From: an uncultured Flavihumibacter sp.
GTDB taxonomy: Bacteria > Bacteroidota > Bacteroidia > Chitinophagales > Chitinophagaceae
DNA: 64,000 bases
Assembly (NCBI GenBank): GCA_902168105.1
Contig: CABHOY010000049.1
Location: forward strand, 119,117 to 183,116
Reading direction: 5' to 3'
The notes under the pieces are model-generated. The model saw nothing but the letters and a program-made list of their open reading frames with translations. It did not search any database and was not told the origin of the DNA. The stretch's first letter is position 1. The number at the start of each line of letters is the position of its first letter. The position numbers and the translations under genes are program-made. Shown here in pieces: positions 8,079 through 17,600 of the stretch.

Positions 8079-9068
8079 ATGAATGAACTCATGAATAAGG
8101 CCGTAAAAACCAACTGGTTTTCTGAGCCTAAAAATCTCGCTACCGCAATAGTGGGTATCTCCCTCTTCGCGGGGCTGGGGTATGCATTTGCTACCTACAT
8201 CTTGCCATGGCTGGTAGCGGTTACCTGGAATCTGATCAACCTGATCATCGGCGGTGTAATACTCGGTTTCCTGTTGCTGCTGTTCACCAACAAAAAGTTC
8301 TGGCGGGCACTGAAATATTTTTCGGAGTTCATCGCCAACTATACTATCGGATTGGCTATAGAACTGAACCCCTTTGCCATTTTGCAGGCAAAGATCGATC
8401 AGGGTTATGAGGACAGGAATACACTGTTCAAACAGACTGGCAGGTTGAAAGGAAAGCAGAGTGAATTGATGGATAAACTCTCCGAAAAGGAAAAGGAACT
8501 GCAGCTGAATGTTCAGAAAGTGAAGATCCTGCAGAGTGAAAACAAGAACAACAGGCAGATAGACCTGTATGCCAACAATGTGATCCGTTGCAAGGAGTAC
8601 ATAGACAATGTAACGCCGATAGTCGGAGACCTGAACAAACTGGTGTCCTTCGCAGATGCAGCGTATGAGGAAAGCGGTCTTATGCTGGAAGACGCGAAGC
8701 TTGACCTGGAGGCTAAAAAGGACCTGTACTACTCCGTTACCACGGGTCTGTCTGCAGTAAGCAGTGCCATGAAGGCGTTCAAGGGTGATGATGCTTTGAA
8801 CCAGGATGCTGAAAAGGCGCTCGCAATACTGAAGGTGCGTATCGGTGAGAAGATCGGACACATCAAATCGGCCATAGATGTAACATCTCGTTTTATGGAT
8901 GACAAGGTGCTGGAAGATAAAGCCAAGTCAGCACAGGCGGTGGAACTGATCAACAGTTTCGATAGGTCCGATTTTAACTATACGCAGTCTGCCCTGAACA
9001 GGGATGGTGATAGCGGAAGACTGAAAGGTGTGCAGACGAATGACAGGTACAGAGGATTACTGGATTAA
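8079..9068 (+). CDS. Membrane-anchored coiled-coil protein
   Basis: The 329-aa protein has two adjacent hydrophobic segments near the N-terminus (about residues 22-44 and 50-69; GVILGFLLLLF) and then a long, mainly helical and charged region with coiled-coil stretches (about 105-165, RLKGKQSELMDKLSEKEKEL, and 195-300). The soluble part probably faces the cytoplasm and could bind the coiled-coil protein encoded 11 bp upstream. The family was not recognised. Its position between that gene and the SBP-OmpA/ABC genes suggests a shared complex. Confidence 0.78.
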   Translation: MNELMNKAVKTNWFSEPKNLATAIVGISLFAGLGYAFATYILPWLVAVTWNLINLIIGGVILGFLLLLFTNKKFWRALKYFSEFIANYTIGLAIELNPFAILQAKIDQGYEDRNTLFKQTGRLKGKQSELMDKLSEKEKELQLNVQKVKILQSENKNNRQIDLYANNVIRCKEYIDNVTPIVGDLNKLVSFADAAYEESGLMLEDAKLDLEAKKDLYYSVTTGLSAVSSAMKAFKGDDALNQDAEKALAILKVRIGEKIGHIKSAIDVTSRFMDDKVLEDKAKSAQAVELINSFDRSDFNYTQSALNRDGDSGRLKGVQTNDRYRGLLD

Positions 9069-9112
9069 TACGTTATAAACAAAAATTTTTAATAGACTAA
9101 ACACAACATTAG

Positions 9113-10879
9113 ATGGCAATAAAATTAAAACCCGCAGGAAAACTGTTCATTATCGCTGCAGTAGTAGCAGCCGGAATCTTAGGTGTAAGATGGTACCAGG
9201 GACGCCCAAAACAAGTGAGCGAATCGCTGGAAGTAGGAAAGGTCGTGTTGCCAGACGCACCTGAAGCATCTTTCAGTGGTGCTGGTAAGCAATTGCCTTT
9301 ACCGGGCAATGAGCCTGCTGGAAATGGCGGTACGCAGATCACCTGGTTGCGTATGGCATGGAACAGCCAGTTTTCTGGTATGTATGCGAACGGTGGTGTA
9401 AGAACTACAAAAGGTTCATTGTTTGACAATGCAAAACTTGATATCACATATGTACGCCAGGATGACTGTAACAAGCAGATGGCTGACCTGGTGAAGTTCG
9501 CACAGGACTATAAAAAAGATCCGAATACGCCTGGTGTGCTGATCACATTCATGGGAGATGGTATGCCTGCCTTTATGACTTCCCTGTCAAAAGAACTGGA
9601 AGCCCTCGGTAATGAATACCAGCCAGTGATCATCCCGGTAACACACGGTAAATCATACGGTGAAGACCAGGTAATGGGCCCTCAACAGTGGAAAGCTGAT
9701 CCTAAGACAGCTATTGGTAAATGTGTGGCCGGTGTACTGCGCGATGGTGACATCAACATCCTGTTGAAATGGGCAGGTGATAATGGTTTAAAGGTAAACC
9801 CTGATGAAACTACCTATGATGCGACTGCTATTAATATTATTGCGGCCAACGACTTCCTGGATGCGCCTAATAAATATATAGCCGGTTATACCGAAAGCCG
9901 CAAAGTAGTTGTAAATGGTAAAACTACCGGTAAGGACACTACTGTAGGTGTGGATGCTGTGGCTACCTGGACTCCCGGCGACGTGAACATTGCTATTAAA
10001 AAAGGTGGCCTGGTAACTATTGCCAACACCAAACAGTATGCATCGCAAATGCCTAACCAGACTATCGCGATCAAAAAGTGGGCGAACGATCACAGGACCG
10101 ATGTAGAGAACATGATCATTGCACTCGCCCAGGCTGGCGATCAGGTACGCTCATTCAATGAAGCAAAGGCTTTCGCAGCTAAAGTAAGTGCTGAAGTCTA
10201 TAATGAGCAGGATGCTGCTTATTGGCTGAAGTATTTCAATGGCGTGGAAGAGAAAGATGTTCAGGGTATGAAGGTGTCATTAGGTGGATCTGCGGTATTT
10301 AACCTGAAGGATATGGCTAATACATTTGGATTAGGCGATGACAAAATTGACAGGTATAAAGCGGTGTACAACACTTTCGGTAGCCTGATGGTGAAAATGT
10401 ACCCGACGCTGATGCCATCATTCATGCCTTATGAGAAAGCGGTAGACAAGTCATTCCTGTTCTCCGTACTGTCAAACCACCCGGAATTGCTGGAAGGAAA
10501 GGCTATTGAGACGAAGTATGCCACTGAGATCACTTCAGAAGTGTCATCAAAGTCTTACAGCATAGAGTTTCAGACCGGTTCTGCCGTTATCAAGTCTTCT
10601 TCTTTCAAACTGCTGGATGAGATCTTTGAATCTGCTGTGGTAGCGGAAGGTTTGAAAGTAGGAATATACGGGCACACTGACAATGTTGGTGCGGATGCAA
10701 CAAACATCCCTTTGTCCGAAAAACGTGCAACAGCTGTACAGGAATACCTGATGAAGAAAGGGCTTTCCGCAAACCGTGTGGAAGCGAAGGGTTTTGGTGC
10801 CACCAAGCCTATAGCTGACAACAACACAGAAACTGGAAGAAGCCAGAACAGAAGGGTTGAAATAGTGTTAGGTCAGTAA
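9113..10879 (+). CDS. Membrane-anchored substrate-binding protein fused to OmpA peptidoglycan-binding domain
   Basis: The 588-aa protein has an N-terminal transmembrane anchor (residues 10-27, LFIIAAVVAAGILGVRW), a linker, then a periplasmic substrate-binding fold of the NitT/TauT (NMT1-like) type at about 75-430, and a C-terminal OmpA_C domain at about 475-588. In the OmpA part, YGHTDNVGA and LSEKRATAVQEYL carry the Asp and Arg that bind diaminopimelate in this family. The protein would tie an ABC importer binding protein to both the inner membrane and the cell wall, which is unusual for a solute receptor. The ABC permease and ATPase genes follow directly. Confidence 0.85.
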   Translation: MAIKLKPAGKLFIIAAVVAAGILGVRWYQGRPKQVSESLEVGKVVLPDAPEASFSGAGKQLPLPGNEPAGNGGTQITWLRMAWNSQFSGMYANGGVRTTKGSLFDNAKLDITYVRQDDCNKQMADLVKFAQDYKKDPNTPGVLITFMGDGMPAFMTSLSKELEALGNEYQPVIIPVTHGKSYGEDQVMGPQQWKADPKTAIGKCVAGVLRDGDINILLKWAGDNGLKVNPDETTYDATAINIIAANDFLDAPNKYIAGYTESRKVVVNGKTTGKDTTVGVDAVATWTPGDVNIAIKKGGLVTIANTKQYASQMPNQTIAIKKWANDHRTDVENMIIALAQAGDQVRSFNEAKAFAAKVSAEVYNEQDAAYWLKYFNGVEEKDVQGMKVSLGGSAVFNLKDMANTFGLGDDKIDRYKAVYNTFGSLMVKMYPTLMPSFMPYEKAVDKSFLFSVLSNHPELLEGKAIETKYATEITSEVSSKSYSIEFQTGSAVIKSSSFKLLDEIFESAVVAEGLKVGIYGHTDNVGADATNIPLSEKRATAVQEYLMKKGLSANRVEAKGFGATKPIADNNTETGRSQNRRVEIVLGQ

Positions 10880-10887
10880 TAATTATC

Positions 10888-10922
10888 AGGATAGCCGCTG
10901 TAAAGCAGGGGCTATCCTTTTC
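10888..10922 (+). terminator. Intrinsic terminator inside the cluster
   Basis: The stem AGGATAGCC / GGCTATCCT, with an inner CTG/CAG pairing, is followed by TTTTCCTCC. It sits between the SBP-OmpA gene and the permease gene. It probably lowers transcription of the ABC genes relative to the three genes before them. Confidence 0.7.
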
Positions 10923-10946
10923 CTCCAGTCCTAAAATATTGTTCGT

Positions 10947-11723
10947 ATGAAAAAACTATTTCAGCCGTTTGCCATCATCAACAAACAGACCTTCCTGATC
11001 ATGGTGCTGTTGCAGGTGGTACTGGCGCTTGTGTTGTGGCATACTGCATCTGATGGATTGATGCCGCAGCCGGGTAAAGTACTTGCCGCCCTGGCAAGTT
11101 TGTCTGGAACAAAGGTATTGATAGATAACGTGCTGGTGAGCCTTGCACTTACCGTGAAAGCAATGTTATACGCTATTGTTATTACCCTGGTAATAGCTTA
11201 TTTATCTGTACTGCCGTTTTTTAAAGGGATCGCATTGTTCATTGTAAAATGCCGTTACCTTACTTTGGCGGGGCTTATTTTCGTATTTACCCTGCTTACG
11301 CAAAATGGTAGCGCGCTCAAATTATGGCTGCTGATCTTCGGCATCGTACCGTTCTTCGTTACATCCTTCCTTTCCGTGATCGTGCATATTCCCCGCCAGG
11401 AGTATGACCTGTGTAAGGTGCTTGGTTACAATAAGTGGCGTACCCTGTACGAAGTGATCATTATAGGTAAGGCCGACAAAGTCCTGGAAATACTGCAACA
11501 TAACTTTGCAATAGCATGGCTGATGATCACAATGGTAGAAGGCCTTAATATGAGTGAAGGCGGTATTGGCGCATTGCTCATTAAATATAATAAGTATAAC
11601 GACTTAACAAATGTGCTGGCATTGCAGCTGCTTATTTTCCTGTTAGGGTTATTCTTTGACTACCTGTTGGCGGTGATCCGCACCTGGTTATTCCCTTACA
11701 CAAGATCAAATAAAACAGTATGA
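10947..11723 (+). CDS. ABC transporter permease, NitT/TauT-like
   Basis: The 258-aa integral membrane protein has about six transmembrane segments. The region DLCKVLGYNKWRTLYEVII occupies the EAA-loop position that contacts the ATPase, although the canonical EAA residues are changed. The late segment EGGIGALLIKYNKYND and the C-terminal DYLLAVIRTWLFPY resemble SsuC/TauC permeases. It overlaps the ATPase gene by 4 bp (ATGA), so the two are translationally coupled. It presumably works with the SBP-OmpA protein encoded upstream; the transported solute is unknown. Confidence 0.85.
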   Translation: MKKLFQPFAIINKQTFLIMVLLQVVLALVLWHTASDGLMPQPGKVLAALASLSGTKVLIDNVLVSLALTVKAMLYAIVITLVIAYLSVLPFFKGIALFIVKCRYLTLAGLIFVFTLLTQNGSALKLWLLIFGIVPFFVTSFLSVIVHIPRQEYDLCKVLGYNKWRTLYEVIIIGKADKVLEILQHNFAIAWLMITMVEGLNMSEGGIGALLIKYNKYNDLTNVLALQLLIFLLGLFFDYLLAVIRTWLFPYTRSNKTV

Positions 11724-12514
11724 CACCATATACAAAAGAACAGGTGCTTTTGCAGGCGGAAAACGTTTGCCTTAACTATGGCGACAAGTCTGTTTTAAGG
11801 GACATTAATTTTACCATAAGCAACATCGTACGGCCAGGTATGAGCCAGGGACAAGTGATTTCCCTGCTTGGTAGAAGTGGTATTGGTAAAACACAGTTGT
11901 TCCGCCTGATGGCCGGTTTACAGCAGCCAAATTCAGGGAAGATAACCTTATATGGCGACAAAGAGGTACAGGCCGGTGATATGGGAGTGGTATTCCAGCA
12001 CTACTACCTCTTTGAATGGAAAACCATTCACCAGTCATTACTAATGGCTACCCGGCAGAATCCTGCCTTAAAAGGGAATGAAAAGGAGGCGATTGAAAAA
12101 TGGGCCAACGCATTTGAGATCACTGATTCACTCCATAAGTATCCCCATCATTTGTCGGGCGGTCAACGGCAACGTGCCAGTATCCTGCAGCAATTGTTAA
12201 AAGGATCGGATTTCCTCTTGTTTGATGAACCGTTCTCTGGATTGGACGTCTGCGTACTTGATAAGGTAGTGGACATGTTATTGCAGGTATCTGTATCAGA
12301 TGAGCTGAAAACACTGGTGATCGTTTCTCATGATATCGAAACAAGTGTAGCTATTTCCGATACTGTCTTCATTCTCGGAAAAGAAGAGGGGAAAGAGGGT
12401 GCTACAGTTAAGCGGGAAATTGACTTGCTGGAAAGAGGATTAGCCTGGCAAAAGGATGTGCGGCGGGAACAGGCTTTTATTGATACATTGGACGAGATCA
12501 AAGCCAGCTTATAA
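11720..12514 (+). CDS. ABC transporter ATP-binding protein
   Basis: The 264-aa ATPase has all core motifs: Walker A GRSGIGKT, Q-loop VFQ, signature LSGGQRQR, Walker B LLFDEP, and H-loop SHD. It resembles the NitT/TauT (SsuB/TauB) group. A short insertion, NIVRPGMSQ, comes before Walker A, and about 30 residues follow the H-loop region. Its start overlaps the permease stop by 4 bp. Confidence 0.93.
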   Translation: MTPYTKEQVLLQAENVCLNYGDKSVLRDINFTISNIVRPGMSQGQVISLLGRSGIGKTQLFRLMAGLQQPNSGKITLYGDKEVQAGDMGVVFQHYYLFEWKTIHQSLLMATRQNPALKGNEKEAIEKWANAFEITDSLHKYPHHLSGGQRQRASILQQLLKGSDFLLFDEPFSGLDVCVLDKVVDMLLQVSVSDELKTLVIVSHDIETSVAISDTVFILGKEEGKEGATVKREIDLLERGLAWQKDVRREQAFIDTLDEIKASL

Positions 12515-12518
12515 ACAG

Positions 12519-12555
12519 AAAAGCCATCCCCGATCAGGAGATGGCCTTTTCTTTT
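12519..12555 (+). terminator. Terminator between convergent ABC and DUF4157 genes
   Basis: AGAAAAGCCAT pairs with ATGGCCTTTTCT (one bulged C) around a loop of about 12 nt, followed by TTT. It lies 5-40 bp after the ATPase stop and 16 bp before the convergent DUF4157 stop. Confidence 0.7.
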
Positions 12556-12571
12556 ATCTTTCCGGAATTGA

Positions 12572-13207
12572 TTATTCCGCTATACTCTGCATACTCTGTG
12601 CACCTACCTGCATGGCTCTTGCGCCCATCACATCAGCTTCTCTTTCCAGTCCAGGATCGTCATTCACCGGGGTACCGGTCTTCATTTGTGTCGTAGCCTG
12701 TACGCGGCCCTGCTTTTGCTGGGCTACATGCCATGCTTCATGCGCTAAATGCTGTTCCTGGCCCGGCGCTACATGAATGTCTGTTCCCTGCGCATAGGCC
12801 AGCGCATTTAACTGTGCCGGCTGGGAGGAGTTATAGTGTACCTTTACGTCAGACATACTATGGCCGGAGAGCTGCTCTACGCCAGATTTTAACTGGTCAG
12901 GCATACCCGTATTATTATCCTTTCGCTGTGCTACGAATTTGCCCATTACCGGTTGTTCTTCTTCCGGAGATGTCGCTTTCTGCAATATGAACTGTTTGGG
13001 CTCTTCTTCTTCCATACCATTCTCCAGCTGTGTTACAAAACGTCCCTGCAACAACTCATCTTCCTGTGCCTGTACGGGCGCATCACTGCTTTTCTTTTGA
13101 AGGGGAGATGTTACAGCTTTAAGCTGTATGCCATTTTGAGAGGAATTTTCTGCAACAGAACGGCCGGAAGCCTGTTCTCTTTGAAGGGTATGAAAGGATT
13201 GTGACAT
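12572..13207 (-). CDS. DUF4157 (eCIS-core-like, HExxH) protein
   Basis: The 211-aa protein has a flexible N-terminal half with degenerate short repeats (LQGRFVTQ, MGKFVAQRK) typical of Bacteroidota members, and a C-terminal DUF4157 domain at about 100-195. The domain carries the metallopeptidase-like motif HEAWH at 156-160 (LAHEAWHVAQQ), preceded by GTDIHVAPG, and a downstream LEREAD. DUF4157 is found in proteins tied to extracellular contractile injection systems and polymorphic toxins, where it is thought to help load or process effectors. It is transcribed away from a candidate nuclease gene across a 189-bp shared region. No injection-system structural gene lies in the window. Confidence 0.88.
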   Translation of the reverse strand: MSQSFHTLQREQASGRSVAENSSQNGIQLKAVTSPLQKKSSDAPVQAQEDELLQGRFVTQLENGMEEEEPKQFILQKATSPEEEQPVMGKFVAQRKDNNTGMPDQLKSGVEQLSGHSMSDVKVHYNSSQPAQLNALAYAQGTDIHVAPGQEQHLAHEAWHVAQQKQGRVQATTQMKTGTPVNDDPGLEREADVMGARAMQVGAQSMQSIAE

Positions 13208-13396
13208 AGCGTTTGAATTATCTCAGAGAGAATTACAGCAGAAATTTAAGAAATATCCGGATCTATTCTTAGGTTAATTTGGACAAGATTGTAATTGATT
13301 GATTCTCATGAACCTTTTTCAAAGGTTATTTTAGTTCCCACCCATTCTTTACATTAGTATCGGAGAATAGAACTTTAAACCCTTATCTCACTATTT

Positions 13397-14245
13397 ATGG
13401 CACATCATAAAGAAATAGTGCGGGAACATGTTCCGATGAACAATGCCGCAGCCTATAATACTTCAGCTTCAGGTAAGAGTTATGCGGCGGTTAAACCGGG
13501 AATATCTCCTGTCATGCAACAGAAGATTGTTCAGAAAACGCCGGCGCAGGACGTGGACCATGCAAAGACGAATGCGAAGCATTTGAGAGATGAGGTCTTC
13601 CCGGGAACATTTGATGACTTCAGGACAGTATACAGAGGTGTCAGGGCGCAGATCAATGCCTATAGCCTGGCGCATGGAGGAGCGAATCCGCCGGGTAATT
13701 CGCAATTGGAAAAATCTGCTGACGGATTGAGACAGTTTTCCCAGAACCTGGTGGAAGCTGCCGACGCAAAATGGGCGGAAGCAGGAGAAATGGCGCGATT
13801 GCTTAACAAAGGGCATATCCCTATTCCGGCACGTAACACCGGCACCGATGCGGACATTGAATATAGAAAGAATGGCATCTATACGGGTGTAGAAGTCAAG
13901 GCATGTAATACACACGTTGTCGGAGATGTTACACAGCACATTAATACTGCTGATACGCAGCTGGGAACAAGACCGAACATAGGAAGGGGGAAGATCACTA
14001 TGTGGATTGCGCATGAATCAAACCGCTGGCCCGGAGTAGTTGGGTTTAATAACCGCACAACAAATGCCGCTGTACAGGTAGCAGTTCAGAATCAGTTGAA
14101 CGGAATGGCCCTTCCTTCTACCAATGTAGTCCGGCTTTTAATGGTGCGGGTGCCTGGTGGACATCCCAGTCCCGGAGGCGCGGTTGATGTACTGGCAACA
14201 GGAGGAAATGGAGCCTGGGTTGCAAACGTATATCATGTACACTAG
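13397..14245 (+). CDS. Candidate PD-(D/E)XK nuclease effector
   Basis: The 282-aa protein has an unstructured N-terminus (about 1-50, GKSYAAVKPGISPVMQQK) like the leaders of DUF4157-linked proteins, a helical middle, and a C-terminal region around residues 150-190 that matches the PD-(D/E)XK nuclease core. D151/D153 are followed by GVEVKAC with E166 and K168, then QHINTADTQL with Q180 and Q188, as seen after the catalytic strand in this fold. The inference is a DNA- or RNA-cleaving toxin delivered by a DUF4157-associated route. No immunity gene is evident downstream before the terminator, which would be unusual for a toxin aimed at kin. The family name was not recognised. Confidence 0.65.
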   Translation: MAHHKEIVREHVPMNNAAAYNTSASGKSYAAVKPGISPVMQQKIVQKTPAQDVDHAKTNAKHLRDEVFPGTFDDFRTVYRGVRAQINAYSLAHGGANPPGNSQLEKSADGLRQFSQNLVEAADAKWAEAGEMARLLNKGHIPIPARNTGTDADIEYRKNGIYTGVEVKACNTHVVGDVTQHINTADTQLGTRPNIGRGKITMWIAHESNRWPGVVGFNNRTTNAAVQVAVQNQLNGMALPSTNVVRLLMVRVPGGHPSPGGAVDVLATGGNGAWVANVYHVH

Positions 14246-14269
14246 TTCATGTTATTTAACATAAAACAG

Positions 14270-14298
14270 ACAAGGGCCGTGCATTGCATGGCCCTTGT
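14270..14298 (+). terminator. Terminator after the nuclease-like gene
   Basis: A 9-bp stem (ACAAGGGCC / GGCCCTTGT) with an 11-nt loop lies 25 bp beyond the stop codon. Confidence 0.75.
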
Positions 14299-14609
14299 TG
14301 CAAATGGACCTGATAAGCTGGTTCCCTGCGCCGGACAAAACCGGTTGTACCTCAGTTTTAGCCGGAAATTTATCTGGCCGGAAAATTATTCTTAGATAGT
14401 GTCAGTTTTACACCTAATTTATTACTTTTATTGCCAGAACAACCATTTGACAGATTAAGCCACTTAGAAATTCCATGTTTTCAAGCTTTACCTGTACTAA
14501 GGGTTAGAAAACCTATTGCTATCATTCCACGCGAATAGCCCAACCTGCTATACGGTATGTATACGTTTGTCCATGCTGAATAAATCATGCTAGTAATAAA
14601 ATAACGTTT
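14299..14609 (+). other. 311-bp leader of the first SusCD pair
   Basis: No coding sequence was seen. TACGTTTG at 14562-14569 matches the Bacteroidota -7 element TAnnTTTG, 40 bp before the SusC start, but no good -33 TTTG lies at the usual distance. There is no adjacent anti-sigma/sigma pair. Confidence 0.4.
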
Positions 14610-17600
14610 ATGAAAAAACTAACAATGCTGCTTGTTATGGCACTTTGCTTTCTGAGCACGTATGCCGGTCAACCACTCTTTAAAAATCAATCAGATCCTC
14701 CTGTAACTGTTAAGGGCAAGGTCATCGACAAAGACGGGAATCCGCTTATTGCCGTTTCTGTCCGTGTAAAAGGTTCCAATACCGGCGTGCTGACCGGTAC
14801 AGATGGTACTTTTACGCTTCCTTCCATCGCCGAAAATACTTTACTGGTGGTATCCAGCGTAGGATATAATGTGATGGAGATCATGGTACGTCATTCTGAA
14901 AAAGGGTATACGGCTGCCACTGAAAAAGACGTAGATGGTAGTGGCTTACAGGCCACAGGCGGAGAACAGCTTTATCTGAGCATTACTTTAAGCTCGTCGG
15001 TAAAAGAGTTGAATGAGAATGTGGTCATCGCGTATGGTACTGTTAAGAAGCGGGACCTGACGGGCTCCGTGGTGTCTATTAAGGAAGCAGATATCACTGC
15101 TACTCCGGTAAACAATGTCATGGAGGCCTTACAGGGAAAAGTGTCAGGTATGGATATCATGAGGAGTTCAGGCGCCGTTGGTACAAACCCGGATATCTTA
15201 CTGCGTGGCAGCCGCTCTATTTACGGCGATAATTCACCGCTGTTTATTGTAGACGGTATTCAAAGCAGCTACGATCAGATCAATCCCTCCGACATTGCGT
15301 CAATTGACATACTGAAAGATGCGTCTTCCACAGCTATATACGGTTCTGCCGGTTCGAACGGTGTGGTGATCATTACCACAAAAAAAGGCAAGACAAATAA
15401 ATCAAGCATGAACCTGGATGTGTTTTATGGTCTGAGTGGCAATCCCCATTTCTTTCACGGTATGACAGGCGACGAATATGTGAAATATCGCAAGGAATTA
15501 TATCGTACGGTGAACGGAGAATACCCGCAGGATATGTCGCAGATCTTTACAACAGAAGCCGTACTGGATGCTTATAACAACAATAAATGGATCGATTGGG
15601 TGGGGCTTATCACAAACGATGCTGCTACCCAGCAGAAGTATAATCTTTCATTTACAGATGGTAGTGCAAAGACTAAAATATACACTTCGTTCACCTATAC
15701 GAAAGAAGAAGGTTTATTAAGTAATGAAAATCAGAAGCGGTACGGCGTTCGTATGAACCTGGACCACGATGCTACGAAATGGGCAAAAATAGGAACTAAC
15801 ATTAACGTGAACTATACTATTCAGAACGCCCGTGGAAAAAATATCTTTACAAAGTCGCTGTCTGCACTGCCATTGGGAGATGCATATGATGAACACGGAA
15901 ATATTAAAACCGTATATGTGGATGGCGAAACAACGCCGTTGGGAGATCAACTGCCTAACCAGTATGCCGACAATACACGTACTACCTTTGCCAATCTGAA
16001 TGGTTACCTGGAGTTAAAGCCACTGAAAGATCTGTCTTTCCGCTCGGCGATCGGTGTTACATTGAATAATTACCGGAACGGCAAATACTTCGGTAAACAG
16101 GCCGTATCTAATGTGGTATCTGGCTATGCCGCACCACTGGCTGGCATCTATAATGGATTCGCATACGGATATATTTGGGAAAACATCGCTACCTATAATA
16201 AAACAATCGCAAGAGATCATCAGATCACCGTTACCGGTATCACTTCCTGGGCTAAGAACAGTGCGGACTATAACAACACACTTGGGCAAGGGCAGGAGCT
16301 GGACTCTTACCTGTTCTATAATATCGCGAATGGTACACAGAAGATGGGCAATGCTTCTTCTTTTGAACAAAAGCAAAGGATGTCTTTCGCCGGTAGGATC
16401 AATTATAGCTATCGCGGAAAGTACCTGTTAACTCTTACCAACCGCTGGGATGGTGTTTCTCATCTTGCCGAGGGACATAAGTGGAGCGCGTTCCCTGCTG
16501 CCGCTGTGGCATGGCGTATTTCAGATGAGCCTTTCATGAACAAGACGACCAATTGGCTTAACGACCTGAAACTGCGCGTAGGCTACGGCGTAACAGGTAA
16601 CTCTGGCGGCATGGCTGCCTATTCATCCAAAACGCAGGCGTATATGTACCAGGTGGTCTCTCTCGATGGTAAGCTGGTGCCTAATGTACAGTATGGGGGC
16701 ACTTATGCGAACCCGCTCATCAGCTGGGAAAGAAGTTATAATCTGAACCTGGGTATAGACATATCATTGTGGAAGGGACGTGTAGATCTGGCGGTAGATA
16801 TGTACAATACCACTACCAAAGGGTTATTGTTCAAACGCACTTTGCCGATTACTTCCGGGCTCACCTCCTGGGCTTCTGCTTTGGCAATGTGGCAGAACAT
16901 CGGCGAGACGAATAACAAAGGGCTGGAGATCAATCTGCGCACCCGCAACATCGTCAAACGTAATTTCGAATGGAGCTCTTCATTCTCCTTCACAAAGAAC
17001 AAAGAGAAGATCGTTAGTTTGCCGGATGGCGATGTTATACTGGAGAAGCTGTTTGTAGGCCAGCCGATTAATGCACATTATGACTATAAATACGAAGGCG
17101 TCTGGTCTGCCGCAGACGAGGCTACAGCTGCATTATACGGTGCTAAACCAGGTTATGTGAAAGTAGCTACCAACGAAAAGTTTGATGCCAATGGGGTAGG
17201 AGACAATGGCGTTCATCCTTATTCAGATAATGATCGCAGGATACTCGGCTCTTCCGTTCCGAAATGGCTCCTGGGCATCAATAATAATTTCACCTACAGG
17301 AACTTTGATGTCGGTTTATTTACGATGATACGCTGGGGACAGATGATAAACAGCAGCCTGTTAGGATGGTATTCTACGACAGACGACGGACAGCCTGCCG
17401 GTATCAATTACTGGACGCCCGAAAACCAATCCGCCCGTTATCCACGTCCGGGCATCGCCAGCACAACAGGTATCGCTTCACTTAGATATGTAGACGGTTC
17501 TTTTATTAAACTGAAGACTATCACAGCAGGTTATACCTTACCGGCAAGTGTAATGAAACATACACACATGTCGAAAGGCCGTATCTATGCTACTGCTTAT

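Noticed and set aside
8064..8861. 265-codon minus-strand open frame opposite the membrane coiled-coil gene
   Set aside because: It mirrors the sense gene's high-Glu/Lys codons and has low-complexity Phe/Leu/Gln text with no known domain.
12572..14245. An extracellular contractile injection system in the window
   Set aside because: DUF4157 alone does not prove it; no sheath, tube, baseplate or AAA ATPase gene is visible here.
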